DNA from: Phenylobacterium koreense
GTDB lineage: Bacteria > Pseudomonadota > Alphaproteobacteria > Caulobacterales > Caulobacteraceae
Direction of reading: 5' to 3'
Assembly (NCBI RefSeq): GCF_040545335.1
Contig: NZ_JBEPLU010000002.1
Span: forward strand, 124,001-188,000
DNA length: 64,000 nucleotides
Positions within the stretch are counted from its first letter, which is position 1; each line of letters opens with the position of its first letter. Below, in pieces: positions 7,941-15,029 of this stretch. The notes under the pieces were generated by a model. It ran no database searches. It was given only the letters and a program-made list of their open reading frames with translations, and was not told the origin of the DNA. Made by a program: the position numbers and the translations under genes.

Positions 7941-8749
7941 GCGTCCGCCAGGGCGAGGAAGCCGGGCACGTCAATGGTCTCGGCGCGCGCTTCCGGCGAC
8001 AGGCCGGCGGCCAGGCATAGGGCTTCGCCGCCCAGGGCCTTGAGGCTCGATCTCAACATCTTGCGGCGCTGGCCAAAAGCCGCGGCGGTCACCTGCTGAA
8101 GAGCGGTCAGCCGAACGGGCTCTGGCCGGTCCTCGCGGGGCGTTAGTCGGGCGACGGCGGAGGCGACCTTCGGCGGCGGGGTAAAGGCGCGGGCCGGGAC
8201 GTCCATCACCACCTGCGCATGGCTGGTGGCTTGGGCGAGCACCGAGAGACGGCCGTAGGCTTCGGTCCCGGGAGCTGCGGCGATGCGATCGGCCACTTCC
8301 TTCTGGAACATCAGTGTCATCGAGGCCGGCGTGAAGGCGCCGGTCAGCCACTTGATCAGCAGCGGCGTACCGACGTTGTAGGGCAGGTTGGAGACGATAT
8401 GCGCCGGCGCGCCTGCCGCCACGGCCGCCTCGTCGGTGGTGAGGGCGTCTTCCAGGCGCAAGGTCAGGGCCCCGCCCGACGCCGCCGACAGCTCTTCCAG
8501 CAGGGGGGCGAAGCGGGGGTCGGCTTCGACCGCGGTGACGCGTGCGCCGGTCTCCAGCAGGGCGCGGGTCAGGCCGCCAGGGCCAGGACCAACCTCGATG
8601 ACGTGGTCGCCTTCGCCCACCTGCGCCAGCCGGGCGATCTTGCGGGTGATGTTGAGGTCCAGCAGAAAGTGCTGACCAAAGCTCTTCTTAGCGAGCAGGC
8701 CATGTTCGGCGAGGGTGTCGCGCAGGGGCGGCAGTTGGTCCAGGGTCAT
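7922..8749 (-). CDS. rsmA: 16S rRNA dimethyladenosine transferase RsmA/KsgA
   Basis: This 275-residue methyltransferase dimethylates two adjacent adenosines near the 3' end of 16S rRNA late in small-subunit assembly. The ATG at 8749 is selected because the family start precedes L-A-K-K-S-F-G-Q-H-F-L by about 25 residues; the longer frame adds a basic, unrelated leader. Seen motifs are E-V-G-P-G-P-G-G-L-T (SAM loop), V-E-A-D, and the catalytic N-L-P-Y-N, followed by F-Q-K-E-V. In many proteobacteria it directly follows pdxA in the lptD-surA-pdxA-rsmA cluster. Here about 5 kb of other genes separate it from pdxA. Confidence 0.95.
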   Translation of the reverse strand: MTLDQLPPLRDTLAEHGLLAKKSFGQHFLLDLNITRKIARLAQVGEGDHVIEVGPGPGGLTRALLETGARVTAVEADPRFAPLLEELSAASGGALTLRLEDALTTDEAAVAAGAPAHIVSNLPYNVGTPLLIKWLTGAFTPASMTLMFQKEVADRIAAAPGTEAYGRLSVLAQATSHAQVVMDVPARAFTPPPKVASAVARLTPREDRPEPVRLTALQQVTAAAFGQRRKMLRSSLKALGGEALCLAAGLSPEARAETIDVPGFLALADAYRIRS

Positions 8750-8808
8750 TCGTCGCCGCAATAGCAGGCCGGAACGCTTCCCCAAAGCGTGGGCGTGCTC
8801 GGAGGCTC

Positions 8809-8823
8809 TTAAGTCTAGCTTCA
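8809..8823 (+). promoter_or_regulatory. CtrA-box-like motif upstream of the FliK-like gene
   Basis: TTAA-N7-TTCA (TTAA at 8809, TTCA at 8820) matches the CtrA box TTAA-N7-TTAA at 7 of 8 fixed positions. It lies 53 bases before the GTG of the FliK-like gene. CtrA controls many flagellar genes in Caulobacterales, which fits the gene downstream; one 7/8 match in a short region is weak evidence on its own. Confidence 0.35.
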
Positions 8824-8876
8824 CGCCTTTGCGCGAATGGTGAAGAGAAGATTATTGGCGGAAGGGCAAAACGCCC

Positions 8877-9914
8877 GTGACCATCGCGCCGATCCAAGGG
8901 CCGCTGACGCCGCAGGTGACCTTACCGGTCACGCCTGTGCGACCGGTGATTCCGGTGACGCCGCCGGCTGCGCCGTCGATCGAAATCAACTCCGGACAGG
9001 TCCGGGCCCAGCTCATCGCCAAGACCGCGCAAGAGGCCGCGGGCCGCCAGGGAGGCCTTGCGCCGCTGGTCGCCGATCTCTCGCAGGCGCTGCGCAATCC
9101 GATGTTGCCGGCGCAGGTCCGATCCGCCGCCGCCCTGGTTCTGGCGCAGGCGCGGCCGGCCGACGGCCGAGTCAGTGGCGCTGACATCGCCAAGGCCCTG
9201 GCGCAGTCCGGGCTGTTCCTCGAAGCGCGACTCGCCAGCGAACCCAGAGCGAATCCCCGCGGGCAGGATCTCAAGGCCGAACTTCTGGTGCTGCGCCAGG
9301 CGCTGGCCGCATGGCTCGCCGGCGCGCCGCGCGCACCCGTGCGGACGCCAGGACGCGCCCCGCCGCCGCCTTATCGGGGCGCCGGCGCATCGACCCAGCC
9401 TGCGGCGAGCCCGAGCCTGCCCTCCGATGCGCCGCTCAGCGCGGTGGGGCAGAGGTTGCTGGCCGAGACCGAAGGCGCGGTCGCGCGGCAAGAACTGTTG
9501 CAGATCGCCTCTATGCCTGCCGGTGCGGACGAGCCGCTGGAAACCCAGTTGGTGACGCGCTGGATGTTCGAGATGCCCTTCACCACGCCGCAGGGCGCTG
9601 CGGTGGCGCAGTTCGAGGTCGGGCGGGACCGTCGCGGGACGCAGGAGGGCGAGGAGCCTGCCTGGCGCGTGGCGTTCTCGCTGGATATCGAGCCGCTCGG
9701 ACCGATACACGCCCGCGTCTCTTTGCGTGCGGCGCAGATGACCGTGGGCCTCTGGGCCGAGCGGGAAGTGGGTCTCGATCGGTTGCGCCAAGGGCAGGAC
9801 CTGCTTGCTCATGCGCTGCGGCAGGCGGACCTTTCAGCAGAGATCGCCATCCAGGCCGGCTCTCCGCCGATGCGGGCTCCCGAGGCGGGGCGATTGGTGG
9901 ATCAGACTTCATGA
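8877..9914 (+). CDS. FliK-like flagellar hook-length control family protein
   Basis: This 345-residue protein begins with GTG at 8877. The first 40 residues are rich in Pro, Val and Thr. An Ala/Gln-rich helical stretch follows, then a Pro-rich linker around residues 155-180. Residues about 225-330 look like the FliK C-terminal domain: W-R-V-A-F-S-L-D-I-E-P-L-G-P-I-H-A-R-V-S-L, an L-W-A-E-R segment, and a final leucine-rich helix. In the flagellar export machine this domain contacts FlhB and switches export specificity. The next gene, overlapping by 4 bases, is a free-standing FlhB C-terminal domain, which strongly supports the assignment. It may be a second, specialised FliK rather than the main hook ruler. 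A small GGGC/GCCC hairpin abuts the start codon. Confidence 0.72.
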   Translation: MTIAPIQGPLTPQVTLPVTPVRPVIPVTPPAAPSIEINSGQVRAQLIAKTAQEAAGRQGGLAPLVADLSQALRNPMLPAQVRSAAALVLAQARPADGRVSGADIAKALAQSGLFLEARLASEPRANPRGQDLKAELLVLRQALAAWLAGAPRAPVRTPGRAPPPPYRGAGASTQPAASPSLPSDAPLSAVGQRLLAETEGAVARQELLQIASMPAGADEPLETQLVTRWMFEMPFTTPQGAAVAQFEVGRDRRGTQEGEEPAWRVAFSLDIEPLGPIHARVSLRAAQMTVGLWAEREVGLDRLRQGQDLLAHALRQADLSAEIAIQAGSPPMRAPEAGRLVDQTS

Positions 9915-10180
9915 ACGAGAAGAAGACCGTTGCGTTGGCGCTGAGCTACGACACGCCGCGGGCGCCACGCGTGGTGGCCAGCGGCCATGGGCTGGTCGGT
10001 CAGAAGATCATCGAGGCGGCCGAGGCCCACGGCGTGCCGATCGAGAAGAACGCGGTGCTCGCCGAGGCGCTCTCCAATATCGAATTGGAGACGGAAATTC
10101 CCGACCGCCTCTATGGCGCGGTCGCCGAAATCCTCGCCTTCGTCCTGCGAACCGCCGAGGCGCCCGCGCCCGTCGAGTAG
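9911..10180 (+). CDS. FlhX: free-standing FlhB C-terminal-like domain
   Basis: This 89-residue protein matches the cytoplasmic C-terminal domain of FlhB just after the self-cleavage site: V-A-L-A-L-S-Y-D, R-A-P-R-V-V-A-S-G, A-H-G-V-P-I-E-K-N, L-A-E-A-L, and E-I-P-D-R-L-Y-G-A-V-A-E-I-L. It has no transmembrane domain and no N-P-T-H autocleavage motif, so it resembles the already-processed fragment. Such stand-alone FlhX proteins are known in other flagellated bacteria and can partly stand in for the cleaved FlhB fragment. The ATGA overlap with the FliK-like gene implies coupled translation and a direct partnership in export-substrate switching. Confidence 0.82.
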   Translation: MNEKKTVALALSYDTPRAPRVVASGHGLVGQKIIEAAEAHGVPIEKNAVLAEALSNIELETEIPDRLYGAVAEILAFVLRTAEAPAPVE

Positions 10181-10200
10181 ATCGGTGCTAAGGCTGGCGC

Positions 10201-10947
10201 ATGTACGCCGTGCTCTGCGCCACTTCCGAGGAAATGACCGCCCTGCGCGCCGTGCTGCGCACCGAGGGCGAAGCCGAACGCCATGGGCCGACGGCGGTCT
10301 GGCGGGGCCGGTTCGCGGGCGAGGAAATCGTGCTTGCTCAGGCCGGGATCGGCAAGGTGAATGCGGCGGCGGCGGCCACCTTGCTGCTGTCGGCGTTCGG
10401 CGCGCGCGGCCTGATCTTTTCGGGCGTGGCGGGCGGCCTCAACCCGGCCTTGGAGGTGGGCGCGGTCTTGCTCGCCGAGCGGCTTGCGGTCCACGACTAC
10501 GGCATCATCTCGGCCGGGCGCTTTACTGCGACGGACTATGGGGTGATCCCGGTAGGCGCGCCGGAGCTGTCGACCCTGAAGCCGGTTTCCGAAGAGGTGC
10601 AGGGAGCGTTGCGCCGGCTGGCCCGCACGCTGGGGGCGCGGAGCTCGATTTCTCCACGACTGGGCGGGATCGTGACGGCCGACTACTTCCTCAACTGCGG
10701 CCAGACCCGGGACGAACTGCACGAGCGCCTGGGCGCGGACGCGATCGACATGGAGTCGGGAGCCGTGGCCGTGGTGACGCAAGCCTGGTCGCGCCCGCTC
10801 TATGTGATCCGCACATTGTCCGACCTGGCGGGCGAGGACAGTCACGTCACCTATGGCGAGATGGCCGCCATGGCGGCGCGCAACTCGGCGCTCTGCGTCG
10901 AAGCCTTGCTGGAGATCCTGGCCGAGCCGCCTATTCGAGGCCTGTGA
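10201..10947 (+). CDS. mtnN: 5'-methylthioadenosine/S-adenosylhomocysteine nucleosidase
   Basis: This 248-residue PNP-fold nucleosidase cleaves methylthioadenosine and S-adenosylhomocysteine, releasing adenine and recycling by-products of SAM-dependent reactions in the cytoplasm. The start M-Y-A-V-L-C-A-T-S-E-E-M carries the first catalytic glutamate. A-G-I-G-K-V-N-A-A and F-S-G-V-A-G-G-L form the nucleoside-binding core. D-M-E-S-G-A-V-A and the catalytic aspartate in S-D-L-A-G are both present. It begins 20 bases after flhX and overlaps the convergent Gre-like gene by 17 bases. No gene for methylthioribose handling is adjacent. Confidence 0.9.
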   Translation: MYAVLCATSEEMTALRAVLRTEGEAERHGPTAVWRGRFAGEEIVLAQAGIGKVNAAAAATLLLSAFGARGLIFSGVAGGLNPALEVGAVLLAERLAVHDYGIISAGRFTATDYGVIPVGAPELSTLKPVSEEVQGALRRLARTLGARSSISPRLGGIVTADYFLNCGQTRDELHERLGADAIDMESGAVAVVTQAWSRPLYVIRTLSDLAGEDSHVTYGEMAAMAARNSALCVEALLEILAEPPIRGL

Positions 10948-11410
10948 TCTCCACCTCTGCGCCATTGACCATGGCGGTGTCCCCGAGGGTCTTGCCCAGG
11001 AGCGCGCGAGCCAGCGGCGAGATGTAGGAGACCGAACCGGATGTCGGATCAGCCTCGTCCTCGCCGACGATGGCGAAGGTCTGGCTACGGCCGTCCTCGC
11101 GTTCGAAGGTGACGGTGCGGCCGAACTGGACCTTGTCGCTGTCCGGATCCGGAACCACGAGCTGGGCGCTGGCCCGGCGCGCCGAGAAATAGCGCAGGTC
11201 GCGGGTCGCCCGCGCCATGGCGGTGCGATCGGCCCCGACCTCGCCGCTGGCCTGGGCGGCGTTGTAGGCGGCGCGCGCCTTGGCCAGCTCGCCGTCGAGC
11301 TGGGCCAGTCCCTTGGCGGTGACCAGGTTGGGATGCGGGGAGATCGGACGGTCCGGCAGGTCGGCGGCCGCCGACTCGCTGTCCTCTTCCTTGGTGAAGG
11401 CGACGCTCAT
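10931..11410 (-). CDS. GreA/GreB-family transcription factor (divergent)
   Basis: This 159-residue protein has a lead-in of about 35 residues, a helical-hairpin region (about 36-85) and a C-terminal Gre domain: F-G-R-T-V-T-F-E-R-E-D-G, I-V-G-E-D-E-A-D, S-Y-I-S-P-L-A-R-A-L-L-G-K and G-D-T-A-M-V. Gre proteins insert the hairpin into the RNA polymerase secondary channel. The classical tip G-D-L-x-E-N-x-E-Y, whose acidic residues stimulate transcript cleavage, is replaced by G-E-V-G-A-D-R-T-A. It may therefore compete with GreA or bind without normal cleavage activity. It lies 12 bases downstream of the rsmJ-like gene and is probably cotranscribed with it. Confidence 0.8.
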   Translation of the reverse strand: MSVAFTKEEDSESAAADLPDRPISPHPNLVTAKGLAQLDGELAKARAAYNAAQASGEVGADRTAMARATRDLRYFSARRASAQLVVPDPDSDKVQFGRTVTFEREDGRSQTFAIVGEDEADPTSGSVSYISPLARALLGKTLGDTAMVNGAEVEITGLE

Positions 11411-11422
11411 GGCGCCATTGTC

Positions 11423-12049
11423 TCAGGTCCGGTGCGTCATGAAAACGTCGTAGCGGAGCGTCTTGCCGACGATCTGGTGGGAAGGGGCGGGAAGTCCCGG
11501 CATCGACGGGGCCTTGCGCGGCCATTTCAGCACCACCCGCTTTCGCGCGACGGCCAGGGCGGCCTGCATCAGCTCAAGCTGGTCCGGATCCGTGCCGACC
11601 AGGTCGCGCAGCAGGCGCATATCCTTCTTCACCAGGGCGGTCGAGGTGCGCTCCGGGTGCATGGGATCGACGATCACCACATCCGGCGAGAGCGTCGGCA
11701 GCAGCAGGCGCGCGTCTCCCTGCAGCAGGGTCATGCGCGCCACGACCGGCGCGGCGGCCGGGTCCTCGGCGGCCGCCTGCAGGGCCGCGGCCAGGCGGGC
11801 ATGGACGTAGGGCGAGCGCTCAATGAGCGTCACCTCGGCGCCCAGCGAGGCCAACAGGAAGGCGTCGCGTCCAAGACCGGCGGTGGCGTCGACCACGCTG
11901 GGCGTCACACCCTTGGCGAAGCCGGCCGCGCGGGGCAGGTCCTGGCCGCGACCGCCGCCGAACCGATGACGATGGCCCACGGCACCGCCGACGAAATCAA
12001 TCGTAAGTTCGTCGGCAAGCTCGGCGGGGTTGGCGGGGTCTGGTGTCAG
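11423..12049 (-). CDS. rsmJ: RsmJ-like rRNA (guanine-N2) methyltransferase, probable CTG start
   Basis: This SAM-dependent methyltransferase of the RsmJ/YhiQ family modifies a guanine of 16S rRNA in E. coli. Seen motifs are H-R-F-G-G-G-R-G, V-D-A-T-A-G-L-G-R-D-A-F (SAM loop), V-D-P-M-H-P, and A-L-V-K-K-D-M-R. The first GTG at 11980 is too late: the conserved D-F-V-G-G-A-V-G-H starts before it. No ATG, GTG or TTG exists between that GTG and the in-frame stop of the upstream gene at 12113. A CTG at 12047-12049 has a GGAG exactly 7 bases ahead and gives 208 residues; I use it as the start. An ATT at 11999-12001 is a weaker alternative. E. coli RsmJ has about 40 more N-terminal residues. Confidence 0.78.
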   Translation of the reverse strand: MTPDPANPAELADELTIDFVGGAVGHRHRFGGGRGQDLPRAAGFAKGVTPSVVDATAGLGRDAFLLASLGAEVTLIERSPYVHARLAAALQAAAEDPAAAPVVARMTLLQGDARLLLPTLSPDVVIVDPMHPERTSTALVKKDMRLLRDLVGTDPDQLELMQAALAVARKRVVLKWPRKAPSMPGLPAPSHQIVGKTLRYDVFMTHRT

Positions 12050-12112
12050 GGCGCGGCTCCGGTCAGCCGCGCTTATCTGGCGCCTGATCCAGCCAAGGCC
12101 AAGGGCTTTGCG

Positions 12113-13939
12113 TCAGGCGCGTCCCTGCGCGACCGTCCACTCGTCCACCACGCGCTCGAGCACGTCCAGCGGAAGCGAGCCGCCCAGCAGCACGGCGTCG
12201 TGGAAGCCCTTGATGTCGAAGCGTGCGCCGAGCGCCTGCTTGGCTTTCGTCCGCAGGCGATCGATCTCGGTGTGGCCGATCTTGTAGCCGCAGGCCTGGC
12301 CCGGCCAGACGACGTAGCGGTCGATCTCGTTCTCGCCGGCGCCTTGGGGCAGGCCGACATTCTCGCTCATATAGGCGATGGCCCGTTCGCGGCTCCAGCC
12401 CTTGGAGTGGATGCCGGTGTCCAGCACGATGCGGGCCGCCCGGTAGAGGAACGACTGCAGCCAGCCGATCCGGCCCGCCGGATAGGCGTCGTACATGCCG
12501 AGCTCGTCGCCCAGTTGCTCGCCATAGAGGCCCCAGCCTTCGCCGTACGCGGTGAAGCCCAGGTTCTTGAAGAGCAGCGGCGCATCTCCCGCCTCCAGCA
12601 GCAGCGCGCCCTGGAAGAGGTGGCCGGGGACGGCCTCGTGATAGGTGAGGGTGGGCAGCGCCCACTTGGCCCAGTCGTTGGTGTCACGCAGGTTGATGTA
12701 GAAGACGCCGGGGCGGACGCCGTCCAGAGAGCCGCTCTCGGCATAGCCGCGCGGCGCGCCCAGCTCGATGGCGGGCGGGACACGCCGAATCTCCATGCCG
12801 GCTCTCGGAATGGTGTTGAAGACCCGCGGGCACTCGGCCTTGACCGCGGCCATCTGCCGATTGAGCTCCGCCAGCAGTTCGGCGCGGCCGGCCTCGGTGT
12901 TCGGGTAGAGCTGCGCCGGGTCCTTGGCGAAGGCGTCGAGCCGCTGCGCCACCGAGCCCTGCGTGTAGCCCTGGGCCTTGAGCAGCGGGTCGAGCCTGGC
13001 GGTGAGGTCAGCCACCTGGGTCAGGCCGATCTTGTGCGCCTCATCCGGCGTCAGTTTCGTCGTCGTATGGAAGCGCAGGGCATACTCATAGAACCCTGCC
13101 GGGATCGGGCCGCGGGTGACGCTGGCCTCGTGGCCGGCGGTGCGGCGTTGCGCGGTGAGGAGCGCGATCTGGGCGGCGAGCCCGCTGGCCACGGGCCCGT
13201 CGACTATGGCCGCCGCTTTCGCGCCCCAGTCGCTTCCGAGCCCCTTCTGCTGAGCGCGCCGCCCGAGCGAGGAGGCCAGGCCAGACGTCTCGCCGGTCTC
13301 GGCGGCCAGCGCCTTCAACTGGGCCACGGCCTTGTCGATGATGAAGTCGGGCGGAACGACGCCGCGGGCGGCGTTGTCCTTGGCGCGGGCGACCTCGTCG
13401 CCGAGCGCTTTCGCAAAATCGTTCAGGCGCGCGAGATAGGCCTCACAGTCCTCTCGGGTTTCGATGCCGTGCTTCGTCGCCAGGGCGTCCGGCACTTCCT
13501 GGTAGGCGCCGCTGAGCTGGGTCAGCACATAGGGCACCGGGTAGTCGTAGGAATCGACGCCAACGAACGGAAATTTCTCGGCTTCTGCGCAGTGGTCGGC
13601 GAACCAGACGACCGTGTCGTACTGGGTCAGGTCCCGGCCCGAGAGGCTCTGGCGATTGATGGCCTTGAGCTGGGAACGGGCGTCGATCAGCGGACGGAAG
13701 GCGCCGAGGCGGCCGGCTTCCGAGCGGTCTCCGACCTTGGTCTTCAGGACCGCGCGGCGGCCGGTGTCGAGGCCAAGGCCCGAGGCGTTGAGCGGATCGG
13801 CCGCCAGCATGCCCTCGAAGATCTGATCATAAAGCAGGCGGGCCTGGACGGCGGTCGGGCTCTGGGCGGCGACCTGCTGGTTGACGCCAAGGCCGATGGC
13901 GGCGGCCGAAGCAGCGAGCAGATGGCGGCGATTGAGCAT
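12113..13939 (-). CDS. DUF885 family exported metallopeptidase-like protein
   Basis: This 608-residue protein starts at the ATG at 13939, just ahead of a Tat-like signal (N-R-R-H-L-L-A, hydrophobic core, cleavage near V-A-A-Q). The DUF885 domain fills the rest. A metallopeptidase-like H-E-A-V-P-G-H motif lies near residue 435, with Y-G-E-G-W-G-L-Y-G-E-Q about 35 residues on, as in related M32-like enzymes. Role inferred: periplasmic peptidase or carboxypeptidase, substrate unknown. It begins 58 bases downstream of the pdxA stop. After its TGA the same frame stays open into the rsmJ-like gene. Confidence 0.82.
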   Translation of the reverse strand: MLNRRHLLAASAAAIGLGVNQQVAAQSPTAVQARLLYDQIFEGMLAADPLNASGLGLDTGRRAVLKTKVGDRSEAGRLGAFRPLIDARSQLKAINRQSLSGRDLTQYDTVVWFADHCAEAEKFPFVGVDSYDYPVPYVLTQLSGAYQEVPDALATKHGIETREDCEAYLARLNDFAKALGDEVARAKDNAARGVVPPDFIIDKAVAQLKALAAETGETSGLASSLGRRAQQKGLGSDWGAKAAAIVDGPVASGLAAQIALLTAQRRTAGHEASVTRGPIPAGFYEYALRFHTTTKLTPDEAHKIGLTQVADLTARLDPLLKAQGYTQGSVAQRLDAFAKDPAQLYPNTEAGRAELLAELNRQMAAVKAECPRVFNTIPRAGMEIRRVPPAIELGAPRGYAESGSLDGVRPGVFYINLRDTNDWAKWALPTLTYHEAVPGHLFQGALLLEAGDAPLLFKNLGFTAYGEGWGLYGEQLGDELGMYDAYPAGRIGWLQSFLYRAARIVLDTGIHSKGWSRERAIAYMSENVGLPQGAGENEIDRYVVWPGQACGYKIGHTEIDRLRTKAKQALGARFDIKGFHDAVLLGGSLPLDVLERVVDEWTVAQGRA

Positions 13940-13997
13940 GAAGAGACCTCCCCCGATGAGGCCGCAGGAGCGCACGGCTCGGTAGAGTCGGCAAGTC

Positions 13998-15029
13998 TCA
14001 AGCGGCGCGGTTGGCCGCGATCTCCTCAGCCGCACGGATCGCGGCGATCAGGCTGTCGGGCCGGGCGAGGCCGCGTCCGGCGATGTCGAAGGCGGTGCCG
14101 TGATCGGGCGAGGTGCGCACGATCGGCAGGCCGAGGGTCAGGTTCACGCCGCCCCAGAAGTCCAGCATCTTCACCGGGATCAGCGCCTGGTCGTGGTACA
14201 TGCAGACGACGGCGTCGTACTTCTCCCGGGCGGTGGGATGGAACAGGCTGTCGGCGGGCGAGGGGCCCGTGGCTGCGACGCCCTGGGCGCGCAAGGCCTC
14301 GACCGCCGGCGCGATGATCTCGGCGTCTTCTCGGCCGATGGTCCCGTCCTCGCCGGCGTGCGGGTTGAAGCCGGCGATCGCCAGGCGAGGCGCGGCGATC
14401 CCGAAGTCGCGGACCAGCGACTGAGCGGTGACCAGGCCGGCATGGACGATCCGCTCCACCGAGAGCAGGGCCCCGACCTTCGAGAGCGGCTCGTGGACGG
14501 TGACCAGCGTGGTCCGCAGCCCCGGAACCGCCAGCATCATGATCGGGCCACGTGCGCCTTCGAAGCGCGCTCCGGCCGTCAGCTCGCCGAGGAACTCGGT
14601 GTGGCCGGGAAAGCCGAAGCCGGCCTCGTAGAGCGGGGCCTTCGAGATCGGCGCCGTGACGACCCCGCTGACCGCGCCGGAGAGGGCCAGGCCTACGGCC
14701 GTTTCGATCCACCCGATGATCGCCGGGGCCGCCGCCGACGATGGCTTGCCGGCCACGACCGGGCAGCGCAGCGGCAGGTCGAGCACCGGGAGGGCGTTCG
14801 GGAAGACCCCTAGCGCTTCCTTGGGGCTAGTGACGCGCCGCACCGCACGCATGCCGGCGCCGGAGACCGAGGCCATGGATTGAACATCGCCCACCACCAC
14901 GAAGGGCGGGCCGCTGTCGCGAAGCTGGGTCCAGGCCTTGAAGATGATCTCAGGCCCCACCCCGGCCGGATCGCCCATGGTCAGGGCGAGCGGGCGCGGC
15001 GCGGGGGGCTTGGGAGCGAGCGGGCTCAC
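13998..15029 (-). CDS. pdxA: 4-hydroxythreonine-4-phosphate dehydrogenase
   Basis: This 343-residue enzyme oxidises 4-phosphohydroxy-L-threonine in the DXP-dependent pathway to pyridoxal phosphate. It starts with GTG at 15029, overlapping the surA-like stop by 4 bases (GTGA), so the two are translationally coupled. Motifs are T-M-G-D-P-A-G-V-G-P-E, T-A-P-I-S-K, and three metal-binding histidine sites: F-P-G-H-T-E-F-L, M-Y-H-D-Q-A-L-I-P, and S-P-D-H-G-T-A-F-D-I-A. The lptD-surA-pdxA order is conserved across proteobacteria. Confidence 0.95.
   Translation of the reverse strand: MSPLAPKPPAPRPLALTMGDPAGVGPEIIFKAWTQLRDSGPPFVVVGDVQSMASVSGAGMRAVRRVTSPKEALGVFPNALPVLDLPLRCPVVAGKPSSAAAPAIIGWIETAVGLALSGAVSGVVTAPISKAPLYEAGFGFPGHTEFLGELTAGARFEGARGPIMMLAVPGLRTTLVTVHEPLSKVGALLSVERIVHAGLVTAQSLVRDFGIAAPRLAIAGFNPHAGEDGTIGREDAEIIAPAVEALRAQGVAATGPSPADSLFHPTAREKYDAVVCMYHDQALIPVKMLDFWGGVNLTLGLPIVRTSPDHGTAFDIAGRGLARPDSLIAAIRAAEEIAANRAA

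Noticed and set aside
10853..14317. Very long plus-strand open frame (1154 codons) across the Gre, rsmJ and DUF885 region
   Set aside because: It is antisense to three well-supported minus-strand genes and its composition is Arg/Gly/Ala-rich with no domain; such shadows are common in GC-rich DNA.
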